From Thermodesulfovibrionales bacterium (GTDB lineage: Bacteria; Nitrospirota; Thermodesulfovibrionia; Thermodesulfovibrionales; Dissulfurispiraceae): a stretch of DNA of 64,000 nucleotides. The first letter of the stretch is position 1. Each line of letters starts with the position of its first letter. A model generated the notes under the pieces. The model did no database searches. It was not told where the DNA came from and was given only the letters and a program-made list of their open reading frames with translations. Shown one piece after another: positions 8,575 to 18,097 of this stretch. Location of the stretch: positions 186,001 to 250,000 of the forward strand of contig JAGUWD010000007.1 in assembly GCA_020062545.1 (NCBI GenBank), in the 5' to 3' direction. The position numbers and the translations under genes were made by a program.

Positions 8575-8836
8575 ATGCATAGGACAACGGAGCGTTTCTG
8601 GGAATGCTTCAATAAGCTACCACAACATATTCAAACAATGTCGAGGCGAAATTTTGAGATCCTTAAAAAAGACCCTTTTCATCCTTCGCTTCATTTCAAA
8701 AAAAGTCGGTAGGTTTTGGTCGGTCCGCATAGGTCTTAATCACAGGGCGCTTGCTGTTGGGGACGGTGAAGATTACATATGGAGCTGGATTGGAAATCAT
8801 GATGACTATGAAATCATAATTAAAAATATGGGTTAA
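8575..8836 (+). pseudogene. RelE/ParE-like toxin, frameshifted at an A7 run
   Basis: The first frame (ATG at 8575) encodes 45 residues, MHRTTERFWECFNKLPQHIQ and onward to HPSLHFKKSR, and stops at TAG 8710-8712. The rest of the toxin continues in another frame: VGRFWSVRIGLNHRALAV and later WSWIGNHDDYEIIIKNMG, ending at 8836. The break falls in a run of seven A at 8698-8704. With six A the reading would join as HFKK-VGRFWSV, as expected for this toxin family. So one extra A explains the frameshift. It may be a real inactivating mutation, a sequencing error in a homopolymer, or a site of transcriptional slippage. The antitoxin gene upstream is intact. Confidence 0.8.
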
Positions 8837-8855
8837 CCAGCCGCCTTTTTTGGTT

Positions 8856-10127
8856 TTAAAAAAGCATTGACTGTCCTTTGATTTCCTTTCGTTCCACTGC
8901 CTCGAATATCTTTATTTTCCCGTATTCACCGTCATAGCCTGGCGCTATATGCACATCGCCTTTACGCATTCGCGCTATTGCCTCTCTGATTAGTGGCGAG
9001 CCCGCTCTTTCAATATCGTTAAGCGAGACATCCATGAGTATCCTGAATTCATTGCCGAGTTTTTGAAGGAGGTTTTGATATTCCTTATCCACTGCCTTGC
9101 TGTTTGGGCCGACTTTGAGAACCTCTGCAATGATTTCAGGCAAAGGGATTATCGAATGGAAGGGGGGAGAACCCTTTGGCTTAAACCCTTCTTTTCTGTC
9201 AGCGAGTTTTTCGACCCTGTGCATTACGCCTACTGTAACCCTCTTGCCGCAAACCGGGCAGAGGTAGTTATGTTTTAAGGTCTCTTTTGGCGTGAAGCCT
9301 ATGCCGCATGTCCTGTGTCCGTCGTAGTGATATTTGCCTTCTTCAGGGAAAAACTCTATGGTTCCGAGAAATCCTTTTCTTGTTTTTATAGCGTCTATTA
9401 TTGACTTATATGATATATCGGCATCAAATATATTCGCCTCGCGTCCTATCTTGGCAGGAGAATGAGCATCCGAATTTGAGATGAGCGTTATTTTGTCCAG
9501 AGCCGAAAGCCTCCAGTTCATGAGCGGGTCTGATGACAATCCTGTCTCTATCGCGTAGATATGAGGCGTCAAGTCTTCAAAACATTCTTCAAAAGAATCG
9601 AAACCCGACACCGCTCCGAATATCGAAAAATGAGGAGTCCATGCATGTGCGGGCACGAGCATGCCATCAGGCGCTTCGTTTAAAACAATCTTCAAAAGCT
9701 CCTTTGCATCAAGCCCAAGTATTGGCCTTCCGTCGGCATTGAGATTGCCTATTTTAGCAAGCGCTATGTTTATCTTTGCCGCGCTTGCGAAATCAGGCAC
9801 GAACAAAATCGAGTGTATTTTTCTTGTCTTTCCGTTCTTGCTGTAGATGCAGCTTATCTCTGAGGTGAGCATGAAATAAACATCTGCTTTGCACGATTCG
9901 GGGACATCATTTATCTGAAGGTCTTTTTTTAGTTTGAAGAGGCCGTTGCCTGTGGATTCAAGTTTTTCATCAAGCTCCTTAAACCATGCGGGATGTGTGA
10001 AATCTCCTGTTCCGATTACGGAAATGCCTTTGATCTGCGCCCATTTCCATATGCTTTCAGGAGACATGTCCTTGCTTGTTGCACGCGAATATTTCGAGTG
10101 GATGTGGAGGTCTGCAATAAAACGCAT
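8856..10127 (-). CDS. Endonuclease Q (PHP-type, TIGR00375)
   Basis: A 423-residue PHP-family protein. It opens with MRFIADLHIHSKYSRAT, whose histidines start the metal site. GTGDFTHPAWF near residue 38, AHAWTPHFSIFG near 160 and ISNSDAHSP near 215 supply further ligands. A zinc-finger-like part follows near residues 275-305 (CGIGF, then LCPVCGKRVTVGVMHRVE). This is the architecture of EndoQ, which nicks DNA 5' of deaminated bases such as uracil and hypoxanthine. EndoQ was characterised in Thermococcales and some bacteria. The gene converges on the broken toxin gene. The ATG at 10127 gives the complete metal motif, so it is the likely start. Confidence 0.85.
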   Translation of the reverse strand: MRFIADLHIHSKYSRATSKDMSPESIWKWAQIKGISVIGTGDFTHPAWFKELDEKLESTGNGLFKLKKDLQINDVPESCKADVYFMLTSEISCIYSKNGKTRKIHSILFVPDFASAAKINIALAKIGNLNADGRPILGLDAKELLKIVLNEAPDGMLVPAHAWTPHFSIFGAVSGFDSFEECFEDLTPHIYAIETGLSSDPLMNWRLSALDKITLISNSDAHSPAKIGREANIFDADISYKSIIDAIKTRKGFLGTIEFFPEEGKYHYDGHRTCGIGFTPKETLKHNYLCPVCGKRVTVGVMHRVEKLADRKEGFKPKGSPPFHSIIPLPEIIAEVLKVGPNSKAVDKEYQNLLQKLGNEFRILMDVSLNDIERAGSPLIREAIARMRKGDVHIAPGYDGEYGKIKIFEAVERKEIKGQSMLF

Positions 10128-10228
10128 TAGGAATTATAACAGAACTGCAAGCTGATTGCCTGTGTATTTCTCTTCGGCAAAGACATCGAGGATATAGAAG
10201 GTGGTGGATAACATTTCTCTCCGATAAA

Positions 10229-10256
10229 AAAAGCCCCGACTTTTGCCGGGGCTTTA
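10229..10256 (-). terminator. Rho-independent terminator of the repeat-protein gene
   Basis: AAGCCCCG and CGGGGCTT flank a short loop. On the minus strand the hairpin is followed by a run of T, so it terminates the gene that ends at 10277. Confidence 0.85.
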
Positions 10257-10276
10257 TATTTATATAAATAATGGTT

Positions 10277-10651
10277 TCACTTTTTCTGCATCCCTTTGCC
10301 TTTCTTCTGCATTTTTTCGCCTTGCTGTTGCATGCGCTCTCCTTTTTCCTGCATCATCTCTCCGTGCTTTTCCATCTTCTCTCCAGTTTTTTCCATTCGT
10401 TCTGCAGCCTTCTCATGTCCCTCTTCTTTCATTTTTTCTGCCTTTTTCTGCATCCTCTCGCCTTTTTGCTCCATTGCCTCGCCTTTTTTCTCGAGCATCT
10501 CTCCCTTATGCTTTCTTTTCTCACCTTTTTTCTCAATGTGCTTGCCAGCCTTTTCTTTTACAACCGGTTTTGCATCTTCGGCTCCGATGGCAGGTGCCTG
10601 CACAAACACCATTCCTACGACCAACAACACTGCATAAATCAGTTTCTTCAT
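10277..10651 (-). CDS. Secreted Met/Lys/Glu-rich repeat protein
   Basis: A 124-residue protein. Residues 1-24 form a Sec signal peptide (MKKLIYAVLLVVGMVFVQAP, cleavage likely after AIGA). The mature part is a run of near-heptad repeats of the type 'E-x-M-x-x-K-G', for example KGEAMEQKGERMQKKAEKM and HGEMMQEKGERMQQQGEKM. It is very rich in Met, Lys, Glu and Gln and is predicted to be a long charged helix, perhaps coiled coil. No enzyme motif is present. Similar low-complexity periplasmic proteins are usually annotated hypothetical; metal binding through Met and Glu is conceivable but unproven. A GGAGG ribosome site precedes the start, and a clear terminator follows the gene. Confidence 0.75.
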   Translation of the reverse strand: MKKLIYAVLLVVGMVFVQAPAIGAEDAKPVVKEKAGKHIEKKGEKRKHKGEMLEKKGEAMEQKGERMQKKAEKMKEEGHEKAAERMEKTGEKMEKHGEMMQEKGERMQQQGEKMQKKGKGMQKK

Positions 10652-10735
10652 TTTGCTTACCTCCGAAAGTTTATTTTTGTTTTTAGTATATCACTTACAT
10701 AACATTTGTCAATTTTCAGGGCAAAACTTATTAGA

Positions 10736-11732
<997 letters not shown>

Positions 11733-11739
11733 AAAAACT

Positions 11740-11775
11740 GTTTGAACCGTTTAAACAGTTTGAACTGATTGAACA
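11740..11775. repeat. 9-bp degenerate tandem array between nifH and nifD
   Basis: Four units: GTTTGAACC, GTTTAAACA, GTTTGAACT, GATTGAACA. A matching 9-bp array lies between glnB and glnA (33466-33501). Confidence 0.8.
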
Positions 11776-11795
11776 GGAAAATATACGGAGGAATA

Positions 11796-13223
11796 ATGAG
11801 CACAGCAATTAAAGAGACTCAAAAATTGATCGAGGAAGTCCTGGACGCATATCCAGAGAAGGCTAAGAAGGACAGGGCCAAACATTTAGCTGCCAATGAT
11901 CCTTCAGGTCAGTGCAGCACATGTCAGGTCAAATCCAATATAAAATCACGACCAGGTGTCATGACTGTAAGGGGTTGCGCATACGCAGGAGCAAAAGGCG
12001 TTGTCTGGGGCCCGGTCAAAGACCAGATAACCATCAGCCACGGCCCAATAGGATGCGGCCAGTATAGCTGGTGGGCAAGGAGAAATTATTACAACGGACA
12101 GACAGGCATTGACACCTTTGGCACAATGCACATAACAACTGACTTTCAGGAAAAGGACATAGTATACGGCGGCGACAAAAATCTCCACGCAGCATTGCAC
12201 GAATTGAAGGAACTATTCCCGCTGGCTAAGAGCATGGGCATACTTTCGGAATGTCCGGTCGGCCTTATAGGAGACGACATCGAGGCTGTATCAAAAAAGG
12301 CAGCAAAGGAACTTGGTATTCCGATCGTTCCTGTGCGCTGCGAAGGATTCAGGGGCGTGAGCCAGTCTCTCGGTCATCACATTGCCAATGATACTATCAG
12401 GGATTATATCCTCGGCAAAGGAAAGTTGGAGAAGACAACACCGTATGATGTGGCATTGATAGGAGATTACAACATTGGCGGCGATGCATGGGCATCGAGA
12501 AAGATGCTCGAAGAGATGGGTCTGAGGGTTATTGCCCAGTGGACGGGTGATGCATCCATAAACGAGATGGGCATAGCTCACAAGGCTAAGCTTAACCTCA
12601 TTCACTGCTACCGCTCCATGAACTATATATGCAGGCATATGGAAGAGACATACGGCATCCCGTGGGTAGAGTTCAATTTCTTTGGCCCGACAAAGATATA
12701 CCAGAGTCTGAGAAAGATAGCCTCTTACTTTGACGATAGGATTAAAGAGAATGCAGAGAAGATGATAGAGAAGTACAAGCCTGTAATGGATGCAGTTGTC
12801 GAACAATACAAGCCGCGGCTTGAAGGCAAGAAGGTGATGCTCTATGTAGGCGGTTTGAGGCCGAGACATACTATCGGCGCTTATGAAGACTTGGGCATGG
12901 AGGTTGTGGCATCGGGATATGAGTTCGGGCATAACGATGATTACAAGAGGACATACCCAGAGATGAAGGAAGGTGCTGTGATCATGGATGACGCCACACT
13001 CTATGAGCTTGAGGAGTTTACGAGAAGGCTCAGGCCGGACATGGTCGGCTCAGGCATAAAGGAGAAATATTCATACCATAAGATGGGAGTGCCTTTCAGG
13101 CAGATGCATTCATGGGATTATTCCGGGCCGTATCACGGCTTTGACGGATTCCCTGTTTTCGCCCGCGACATGGATATGACGGTAAACAGCCCCACATGGG
13201 ATTTGATACGGAGGAAGAGATGA
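11796..13223 (+). CDS. nifD: Nitrogenase MoFe protein alpha chain NifD
   Basis: A 475-residue alpha subunit of dinitrogenase, which reduces N2 at FeMo-cofactor. P-cluster ligands are C61 ([10 protein letters not shown]), C87 ([10 protein letters not shown]) and C153 ([11 protein letters not shown]). FeMo-co ligands are C271 ([11 protein letters not shown]) and H438 ([18 protein letters not shown]). Q190 and H194 in [12 protein letters not shown] line the active site. The start is ATG 11796 with GGAGG upstream; the open frame begins 27 bp earlier but lacks a ribosome site. A 9-bp tandem array fills the gap after nifH. The stop codon overlaps the nifK start (ATGA), indicating translational coupling. 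There is no long insertion of the clostridial type. Confidence 0.97.
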   Translation: MSTAIKETQKLIEEVLDAYPEKAKKDRAKHLAANDPSGQCSTCQVKSNIKSRPGVMTVRGCAYAGAKGVVWGPVKDQITISHGPIGCGQYSWWARRNYYNGQTGIDTFGTMHITTDFQEKDIVYGGDKNLHAALHELKELFPLAKSMGILSECPVGLIGDDIEAVSKKAAKELGIPIVPVRCEGFRGVSQSLGHHIANDTIRDYILGKGKLEKTTPYDVALIGDYNIGGDAWASRKMLEEMGLRVIAQWTGDASINEMGIAHKAKLNLIHCYRSMNYICRHMEETYGIPWVEFNFFGPTKIYQSLRKIASYFDDRIKENAEKMIEKYKPVMDAVVEQYKPRLEGKKVMLYVGGLRPRHTIGAYEDLGMEVVASGYEFGHNDDYKRTYPEMKEGAVIMDDATLYELEEFTRRLRPDMVGSGIKEKYSYHKMGVPFRQMHSWDYSGPYHGFDGFPVFARDMDMTVNSPTWDLIRRKR

Positions 13224-14746
13224 AACTGTTAAAAATAAGAGACCATAACGAGCTTTTTCAGGAACAGGAGTATTGCGAGCAGTTTGAGAAAAAGAGGGAG
13301 TTTGAGGACCCGTGGCCTGCAGAAAAAGTAAATGAAGTGGCTGAATGGACAAAGACAGAGGAGTATAAAGAGCTGAATTTTAAGAGGCAGAATATAAAGA
13401 TCAACCCAGCAAAGGCGTGCCAGCCTCTGGGCGCTGTCTTCTGCGCATCGGGATTTGAAGGCACAATGCCTTTTGTTCAGGGAGCACAGGGCTGCGTGGC
13501 CTATTTCAGGAGCCATCTGAACAGGCACTTCAAGGAGCCTTTTGCAGCCATATCCACATCCATGACAGAGGACGCTGCTGTCTTTGGCGGGCTGAACAAC
13601 ATGCTCGAAGGACTGGAGAACGCTTATACACTTTACCATCCAAAGATGCTTGCGGTCTCCACGACCTGTATGGCTGAAGTCATAGGCGACGACCTTAACG
13701 CTTATATAAGGACAGCGCGGGAAAAGGGAGTAATCCCCAAAGACCTCCCTGTGCCCTTTGCTCATACGCCGAGCTTTGTGGGCTCTTACATTAACGGCTA
13801 TGACAACATGATGAAGGGGATACTCTCAACCATTACAGCAGGCAAAAAGGGCGAGGCTCACCAAAAGATTGGTGGAAAGATAAATATAATTCCCGGATTT
13901 GATACCTATACAGGTGATTATCATGAGATCAAGAGAATGCTGAAGATTATGGGCGTTGATTTTACCCTACTCTCCGATGTGAGCGATATATTCGATTCTC
14001 CGAATACAGGAGAGTACAAGCTTTATCCCGGAGGCACGCCTCTTGTGGATGCGGCTGATTCGATAAACGCGAAGGCCACTGTTGCGCTCCAGAAGTATTC
14101 AACTCTGAAGACTATGGACTACATCAAAAAGGAGTGGAATCAGCAGACTCTCGTGCTTCCGCCTATAGGGGTAAAGAATACCGACGCGTTTTTCGATGGA
14201 GTGAGCAAAATCACAGGGAAACCCATACCAAAGGAGATAGAGGATGAGAGAGGCCGTGCAGTGGATGCGATGATAGACTCCCACCCCTATGTACACGGAA
14301 AGCGGTTTGCATTGGTCGGAGATCCCGACCTCCTCTTGGGGCTTATAAGCTTTTTAATGGAGATGGGAGGAGTGCCGGTACATATCGTATGCACTATGGG
14401 CGACAAGAAATTTGAAGAGGACGCATACAATCTTTTGAGCGGAAGTCCATTCGGAGCCGAAGGAAAGGTCTATATCGGCAAAGACATGTGGCATTTGAGG
14501 TCGCTGATGTTCACAGAGCCTGTTGATTTCCTCATAGGAAATTCATATGCAAAATTCCTATGGAGAGATACAGGCACACCGCTTATAAGAATCGGTTTCC
14601 CATTGTTCGACAGGCATCACCTCCACAGGTATCCGATTATAGGCTATCAGGGAGTGATAAATCTGGTGAACTGGGTGGTGAACACTGTTCTTGATGAGAT
14701 GGACAGAAAGACAATCAACACAACAAGTTTTGATGTGATCAGGTAG
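13220..14746 (+). CDS. nifK: Nitrogenase MoFe protein beta chain NifK
   Basis: A 508-residue beta subunit. It supplies the other half of the P-cluster through C67 ([10 protein letters not shown]), C92 ([12 protein letters not shown]) and C150 ([12 protein letters not shown]). The start is ATG 13220, within the nifD stop (4-bp ATGA overlap) and preceded by GGAGGAAG; the open frame extends 24 bp further upstream inside nifD but the ribosome site supports the shorter form. The N-terminal extension before the first cysteine is about 65 residues, so this is the long NifK class. It works as a heterotetramer with NifD. It is followed 13 bp later by the fused nifEN. Confidence 0.97.
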   Translation: MKLLKIRDHNELFQEQEYCEQFEKKREFEDPWPAEKVNEVAEWTKTEEYKELNFKRQNIKINPAKACQPLGAVFCASGFEGTMPFVQGAQGCVAYFRSHLNRHFKEPFAAISTSMTEDAAVFGGLNNMLEGLENAYTLYHPKMLAVSTTCMAEVIGDDLNAYIRTAREKGVIPKDLPVPFAHTPSFVGSYINGYDNMMKGILSTITAGKKGEAHQKIGGKINIIPGFDTYTGDYHEIKRMLKIMGVDFTLLSDVSDIFDSPNTGEYKLYPGGTPLVDAADSINAKATVALQKYSTLKTMDYIKKEWNQQTLVLPPIGVKNTDAFFDGVSKITGKPIPKEIEDERGRAVDAMIDSHPYVHGKRFALVGDPDLLLGLISFLMEMGGVPVHIVCTMGDKKFEEDAYNLLSGSPFGAEGKVYIGKDMWHLRSLMFTEPVDFLIGNSYAKFLWRDTGTPLIRIGFPLFDRHHLHRYPIIGYQGVINLVNWVVNTVLDEMDRKTINTTSFDVIR

Positions 14747-14759
14747 AAAAGAGGTTGAA

Positions 14760-17360
14760 ATGCTGACAGGCATAGACAAATTAATGCAGAGCGGCTGTGA
14801 ACGGGAGAAAAAAGAGAAAATCTGTCGTTCACGGGGTGGAGAGTCATGCGCCTTTGACGGAGCGATGATAGTGCTCCAGCCCATAGCCGATGCTGCACAC
14901 ATTGTCCACGGCCCTATTGCATGCTGCGGAAATTCATGGGAAGGAAGAGGAGCATTGTCTTCGAAAGGCAATCTGCACAGAATGGGCTTCACTACAGATA
15001 TGAGCGAGATGGATATTATATACGGCTCTGAAGACAGGCTGTATAATGCTATTTTACGGACTTATGAATCGGTAAGGCCGAAGGCGATATTCGTATATGC
15101 CACATGCGTAAGCGGTTTGATAGGAGAAGACATGGAGGCGGTTTGTAAAAAAGCAGAGGCAGCAATAGGCATTAGAGTTATTCCTGTAAACGCTCCAGGA
15201 TTTGTCGGCCCTAAAAATCTCGGAAACAGAATAGCAGGAGAGGTTTTGCTCGATTATGTGGTAGGTACAGGCGATCTGCCTGAAGGGGACATTCCCGATT
15301 CCACGGCTTCGCTTCGCTTCGCCAGTAAATCCGGGACAGTCCCCTTAATCAACCTCATTGGCGAATACAATATAGCAGGCGATTTATGGCTTGTTGAGCC
15401 TGTCCTTAAAAAAGCAGGGATAAGGGTTCTTTCGAGGATTACAGGCGATTCAACTTTCGAAGAGATAACATATGCCCACAAAGCAAAGCTGAATGTTGTT
15501 GTGTGCAGCCGAGCTTTGATAAATGTAGCGAAGGAGATGGAAAGGAAATACGGAATCCCGTATGTTGAGGTCTCTTTCTTCGGAAAGACAGAGATGTCAA
15601 AGGCGATGAGGCTAATCGCCTCAAATTTCAAATCTCAAATTTCAAATCCCAAATTTGCGGAGAAGATAGAAGCGATAATTGAGATGGAAGAAAAACAGCT
15701 TGATGAAAAATTAGAGGCTTATCAACATCTCAAAGGCAAAAGGGCTGTTCTTTATACCGGAGGCGTGAAGAGCTGGTCTTTTATTTCAGCGCTTATGGAT
15801 TTGGGTATCGAGATTGTCGCAATAGGAACGAAAAAGAGCACATTTGAAGACGAAGAGAAGATGAAAGAAATATTAGGTGCAGATGCCCCTCTTATTGAGG
15901 ATATTACCCCTAAAAATCTTCTCAGACTTATGAGGGAAAGGAATGCTGATATCCTTGTGGCAGGAGGAAGGAACCAGTATCTTGCAATAAAGGAAGGCTT
16001 CCCGTTTGTTGATGTGAATCAGGAAAGGCATACTGCTTATGCAGGATACGAAGGACTGATAAATTTGGCTGAGCAGATAAGCAACAGCATGAGATTTTAC
16101 GATATTGGCAAAGGGCAAAAGGCAAAGGGTAAGAGGGATGATTTGAGACCATCTGCCTTTCGCCCTTCGCCTTTAGCCATTAATCCTTTGAAGCATTCTC
16201 AGTCCATAGGCGCTGCGATTGCATTTCAGGGGATAGACAGGGCACTGCCCATTATTCACGGAGCACAGGGATGCACGTTCCTCGGAAAGGTGTTGCTGAC
16301 AAAGCATTTCAGGGAGCCTATCGCTTTGGCAAGCACAAAATTATTCACCGAAAATGTGGTGATGGGAAGCGAAGAGAATATAATGAAGACGGTCAATGGA
16401 TTTGTAGAAAAAAACAGGCCTGATGTCATCGGTATTCTCACATCAGGACTCTCTGAAGTGAAAGGCGATGATGTTTCAGGTATCGTAAAGCAGCTTCAGA
16501 CCGAACACCATCAGTGCAATATTCTTAATGTTTCTACACCCGATTATGAAGCTGGACTTGAGACAGGATATGCAAAGGCAGTGGAAGCACTACTGCAGTT
16601 CACGGTTCGCGGTTCACGGTTCACGGAGAGGCAGATTAATGTTCTTGTCGGTTCTCATCTTACTCCTGCTGATTTTACGGAAGTGAGGGAAATAATAGAA
16701 TCGTTTGGTTTAAAGCCCATAATGCTTCCCGATCTTTCTGCGCTCGATGGCAGCAGGCAGGGGTTTTCTGCGCTCGCCCCCGGCGGCACAACAATGGATG
16801 ATATACGGGCAATGGGTTCATCAGGGTTTACCATTGCCATAGGCGCAAGCATGGAGTCTGCCGCAATGATTTTAAAAGAAAGATTCGGTATCGAGTACAG
16901 GGTATTTGAAGGCATATCAGGGCTTAAGGATGCAGATATGTTTATGGAGGCGCTTTCCATGTTGAGCGGAAAACAGGTGCCGGCGAAATACGGGAGACAG
17001 AGAAGGGTTTTGATCGACGGTATGAGGGATGCGCATTTTTATTATGGTGGTAAAAGAATATGTCTTGCTCTGGAGAACGATCTATCTCTTCAGATGTCAA
17101 ACTGGCTTGGTGAGATGGGTACTGCAATTGAAATGGTTGATGTTAATTCTGAAGATTTATTTTCAATAGAGGGAGATTTCGATCTTTTAATATCAAACTC
17201 CCATGCGGAAGATACCGCAAAGAGGCTTGGGGTGCCATTGTATCAGATGGGGTTTCCTGTGTATAAAGTTTTGGGAAACAATCACAGGGTTACTATTGGA
17301 TACAGGGGAACTCTTGGACTTATCAACGATATTGCTAATGTATTGGCAGGTTCTCAATAA
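14760..17360 (+). CDS. nifEN: Fused NifE-NifN FeMo-cofactor scaffold
   Basis: An 866-residue single polypeptide. Residues about 1-445 are NifE (SCAFDGAMIVLQPIADAAHI, HGPIACCGNSWEG, YATCVSGLIGED, INLIGEYNIAGDLW); residues about 475-866 are NifN (SIGAAIAFQGIDRALPIIHG, GAQGCTFLGKV, GILTSGLSEVKGDD). NifEN is the scaffold on which NifB-co matures to FeMo-co. Fused forms are known but separate genes are usual. The linker (residues about 449-474) is built from two inverted 7-bp tandem arrays. NifE also carries an in-frame 60-bp palindrome (residues 176-195) and a 7-bp array (288-299). NifN carries another array (613-622). The frame stays open throughout, so the protein is probably made despite these insertions. 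Confidence 0.95.
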   Translation: MLTGIDKLMQSGCEREKKEKICRSRGGESCAFDGAMIVLQPIADAAHIVHGPIACCGNSWEGRGALSSKGNLHRMGFTTDMSEMDIIYGSEDRLYNAILRTYESVRPKAIFVYATCVSGLIGEDMEAVCKKAEAAIGIRVIPVNAPGFVGPKNLGNRIAGEVLLDYVVGTGDLPEGDIPDSTASLRFASKSGTVPLINLIGEYNIAGDLWLVEPVLKKAGIRVLSRITGDSTFEEITYAHKAKLNVVVCSRALINVAKEMERKYGIPYVEVSFFGKTEMSKAMRLIASNFKSQISNPKFAEKIEAIIEMEEKQLDEKLEAYQHLKGKRAVLYTGGVKSWSFISALMDLGIEIVAIGTKKSTFEDEEKMKEILGADAPLIEDITPKNLLRLMRERNADILVAGGRNQYLAIKEGFPFVDVNQERHTAYAGYEGLINLAEQISNSMRFYDIGKGQKAKGKRDDLRPSAFRPSPLAINPLKHSQSIGAAIAFQGIDRALPIIHGAQGCTFLGKVLLTKHFREPIALASTKLFTENVVMGSEENIMKTVNGFVEKNRPDVIGILTSGLSEVKGDDVSGIVKQLQTEHHQCNILNVSTPDYEAGLETGYAKAVEALLQFTVRGSRFTERQINVLVGSHLTPADFTEVREIIESFGLKPIMLPDLSALDGSRQGFSALAPGGTTMDDIRAMGSSGFTIAIGASMESAAMILKERFGIEYRVFEGISGLKDADMFMEALSMLSGKQVPAKYGRQRRVLIDGMRDAHFYYGGKRICLALENDLSLQMSNWLGEMGTAIEMVDVNSEDLFSIEGDFDLLISNSHAEDTAKRLGVPLYQMGFPVYKVLGNNHRVTIGYRGTLGLINDIANVLAGSQ
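15285..15344. repeat. In-frame palindromic element E1 inside nifE
   Basis: Sixty bp bounded by GGGGACATTCCC and GGGACAGTCCCC. Its reverse complement aligns with element E2 in mqnC (60773-60844): shared blocks are GGGGACTGTCCC, GATTTAC, then GCGAAG and GAATCGGGA near the far end. It encodes 20 residues between VGTGDLP and LINLIGEYN. Confidence 0.8.
15622..15656. repeat. 7-bp tandem array in nifE
   Basis: Five in-frame units: CAAATTT, CAAATCT, CAAATTT, CAAATCC, CAAATTT. It encodes the stretch NFKSQISNPKF. The same word family occurs in uvrA and dxr. Confidence 0.85.
16106..16181. repeat. Inverted pair of 7-bp arrays forming the NifE-NifN linker
   Basis: Left array: TGGCAAA, GGGCAAA, AGGCAAA, GGGTAAG (16106-16133). 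Right array: TGCCTTT, CGCCCTT, CGCCTTT, AGCCATT (16154-16181), roughly the reverse complement. The same inverted layout is seen in the intergenic gap between amt and glnK. Confidence 0.75.
16598..16625. repeat. 7-bp tandem array in nifN part
   Basis: Four units: GTTCACG, GTTCGCG, GTTCACG, GTTCACG. In frame, encoding part of QFTVRGSRFTERQ. Confidence 0.85.
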
Positions 17361-17373
17361 ATATGTGGCATAT

Positions 17374-17499
17374 GGGAAGACATAGCATTTCCGCTCATTC
17401 TCGAAAGGCATCCAGCCTTTCTCCGAGGCTACGCCAGCCTGCTTCACCGTCCATGGTTACGCACTGGCTGCCGAAGCCGCTCCAATGCTATGTCTTCCC
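17374..17499. repeat. Palindromic repeat A, copy 1
   Basis: About 126 bp between nifEN and nifX. Arms GGGAAGACATAGCATT and AATGCTATGTCTTCCC are perfect complements. The core includes CATTCTCGAAAGGCATCCAG and TCCATGG, shared with copies at 17938, 18940 and 32069. Confidence 0.85.
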
Positions 17500-17529
17500 C
17501 TTGTTAAACGTTTGTAAGGAGGTGCAACA

Positions 17530-17922
17530 ATGAAAGTAGCGTTTGCGACAACAGACGGGGTCAATGTTGACGAGCATTTCGGCAGGGCAGGAATGTTCGC
17601 CATATACGAACTTACAAAAGACGGCTACAGGTTTATCGAAATGAGGAAGTTTGCTGACGGCAGGGACACGGAGATCGAAGAGACAAAGGGAATGGGCGAG
17701 GTGCATGACGACAGGGTTCAAAGAAAAGTTGATAAGCTTTCTGACTGCAAGATCGTGTATCTGACCGAGATAGGAGGTCCTTCTGCAGCAAGGCTTGTAA
17801 AAAAGGGCATGATGCCTATTAAGGTGAAGGAAATAGTCTCCATTGAGGAGTCATTGCAAAAACTTATGGGGACCCTTAAGAAATCGCCGCCGCCGTGGCT
17901 GAGAAAGGCGCTAAATGATTAA
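17530..17922 (+). CDS. nifX: NifX-like dinitrogenase cofactor-binding protein
   Basis: A 130-residue member of the NifX/NifY/NifB C-terminal domain family. It opens MKVAFATTDGVNVDEHFGRA and continues to FAIYEL, the conserved strand that binds NifB-co or the VK cluster; the C-terminus is VSIEESLQKLMGTLKKSPPP WLRKAL-like. It carries FeMo-co precursors between NifB, NifEN and the apo-MoFe protein. An AAGGAGG ribosome site precedes the ATG. Palindromic A repeats lie directly before and after the gene, within the presumed nif transcript. Length and absence of extra domains fit NifX; the paralogues NafY and NifY cannot be fully excluded. Confidence 0.88.
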   Translation: MKVAFATTDGVNVDEHFGRAGMFAIYELTKDGYRFIEMRKFADGRDTEIEETKGMGEVHDDRVQRKVDKLSDCKIVYLTEIGGPSAARLVKKGMMPIKVKEIVSIEESLQKLMGTLKKSPPPWLRKALND

Positions 17923-17937
17923 CAATGGTTAATCAGA

Positions 17938-18061
17938 CAAGACATAATATTTTCGCTCATTCTCGAAAGGCATCCAAGCCTTTCTCCGAGGCTGAGCCAG
18001 CCCGCTTAGACATCCATGTCACGCATGGGCTGCCTAAGTCCGCTCAAATGCTATGTCTTGT
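17938..18061. repeat. Palindromic repeat A, copy 2
   Basis: About 124 bp between nifX and nifI1. Arms begin CAAGACATA and end TATGTCTTG. The core is shared with copy 1 (CATTCTCGAAAGGCATCCAA, CATGGGCTGCCTAAG). Confidence 0.85.
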
Positions 18062-18097
18062 TTATTATAAAAACTCAATGAATAGGAGGAATGTAAC

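Noticed and set aside
8698-8712. Programmed -1 frameshift at the A7 run of the toxin gene
   Set aside because: The zero frame reads AAA-AAA-AGT, not the A-AAA-AAG register needed for -1 slippage; restoring the toxin needs loss of one base. Transcriptional slippage remains possible.
10243-10702. Three plus-strand frames of 113-147 codons opposite the Met/Lys/Glu repeat protein
   Set aside because: The minus-strand frame has a signal peptide, a ribosome site and a terminator; the plus-strand frames are Phe/Leu/Ser-rich shadows.
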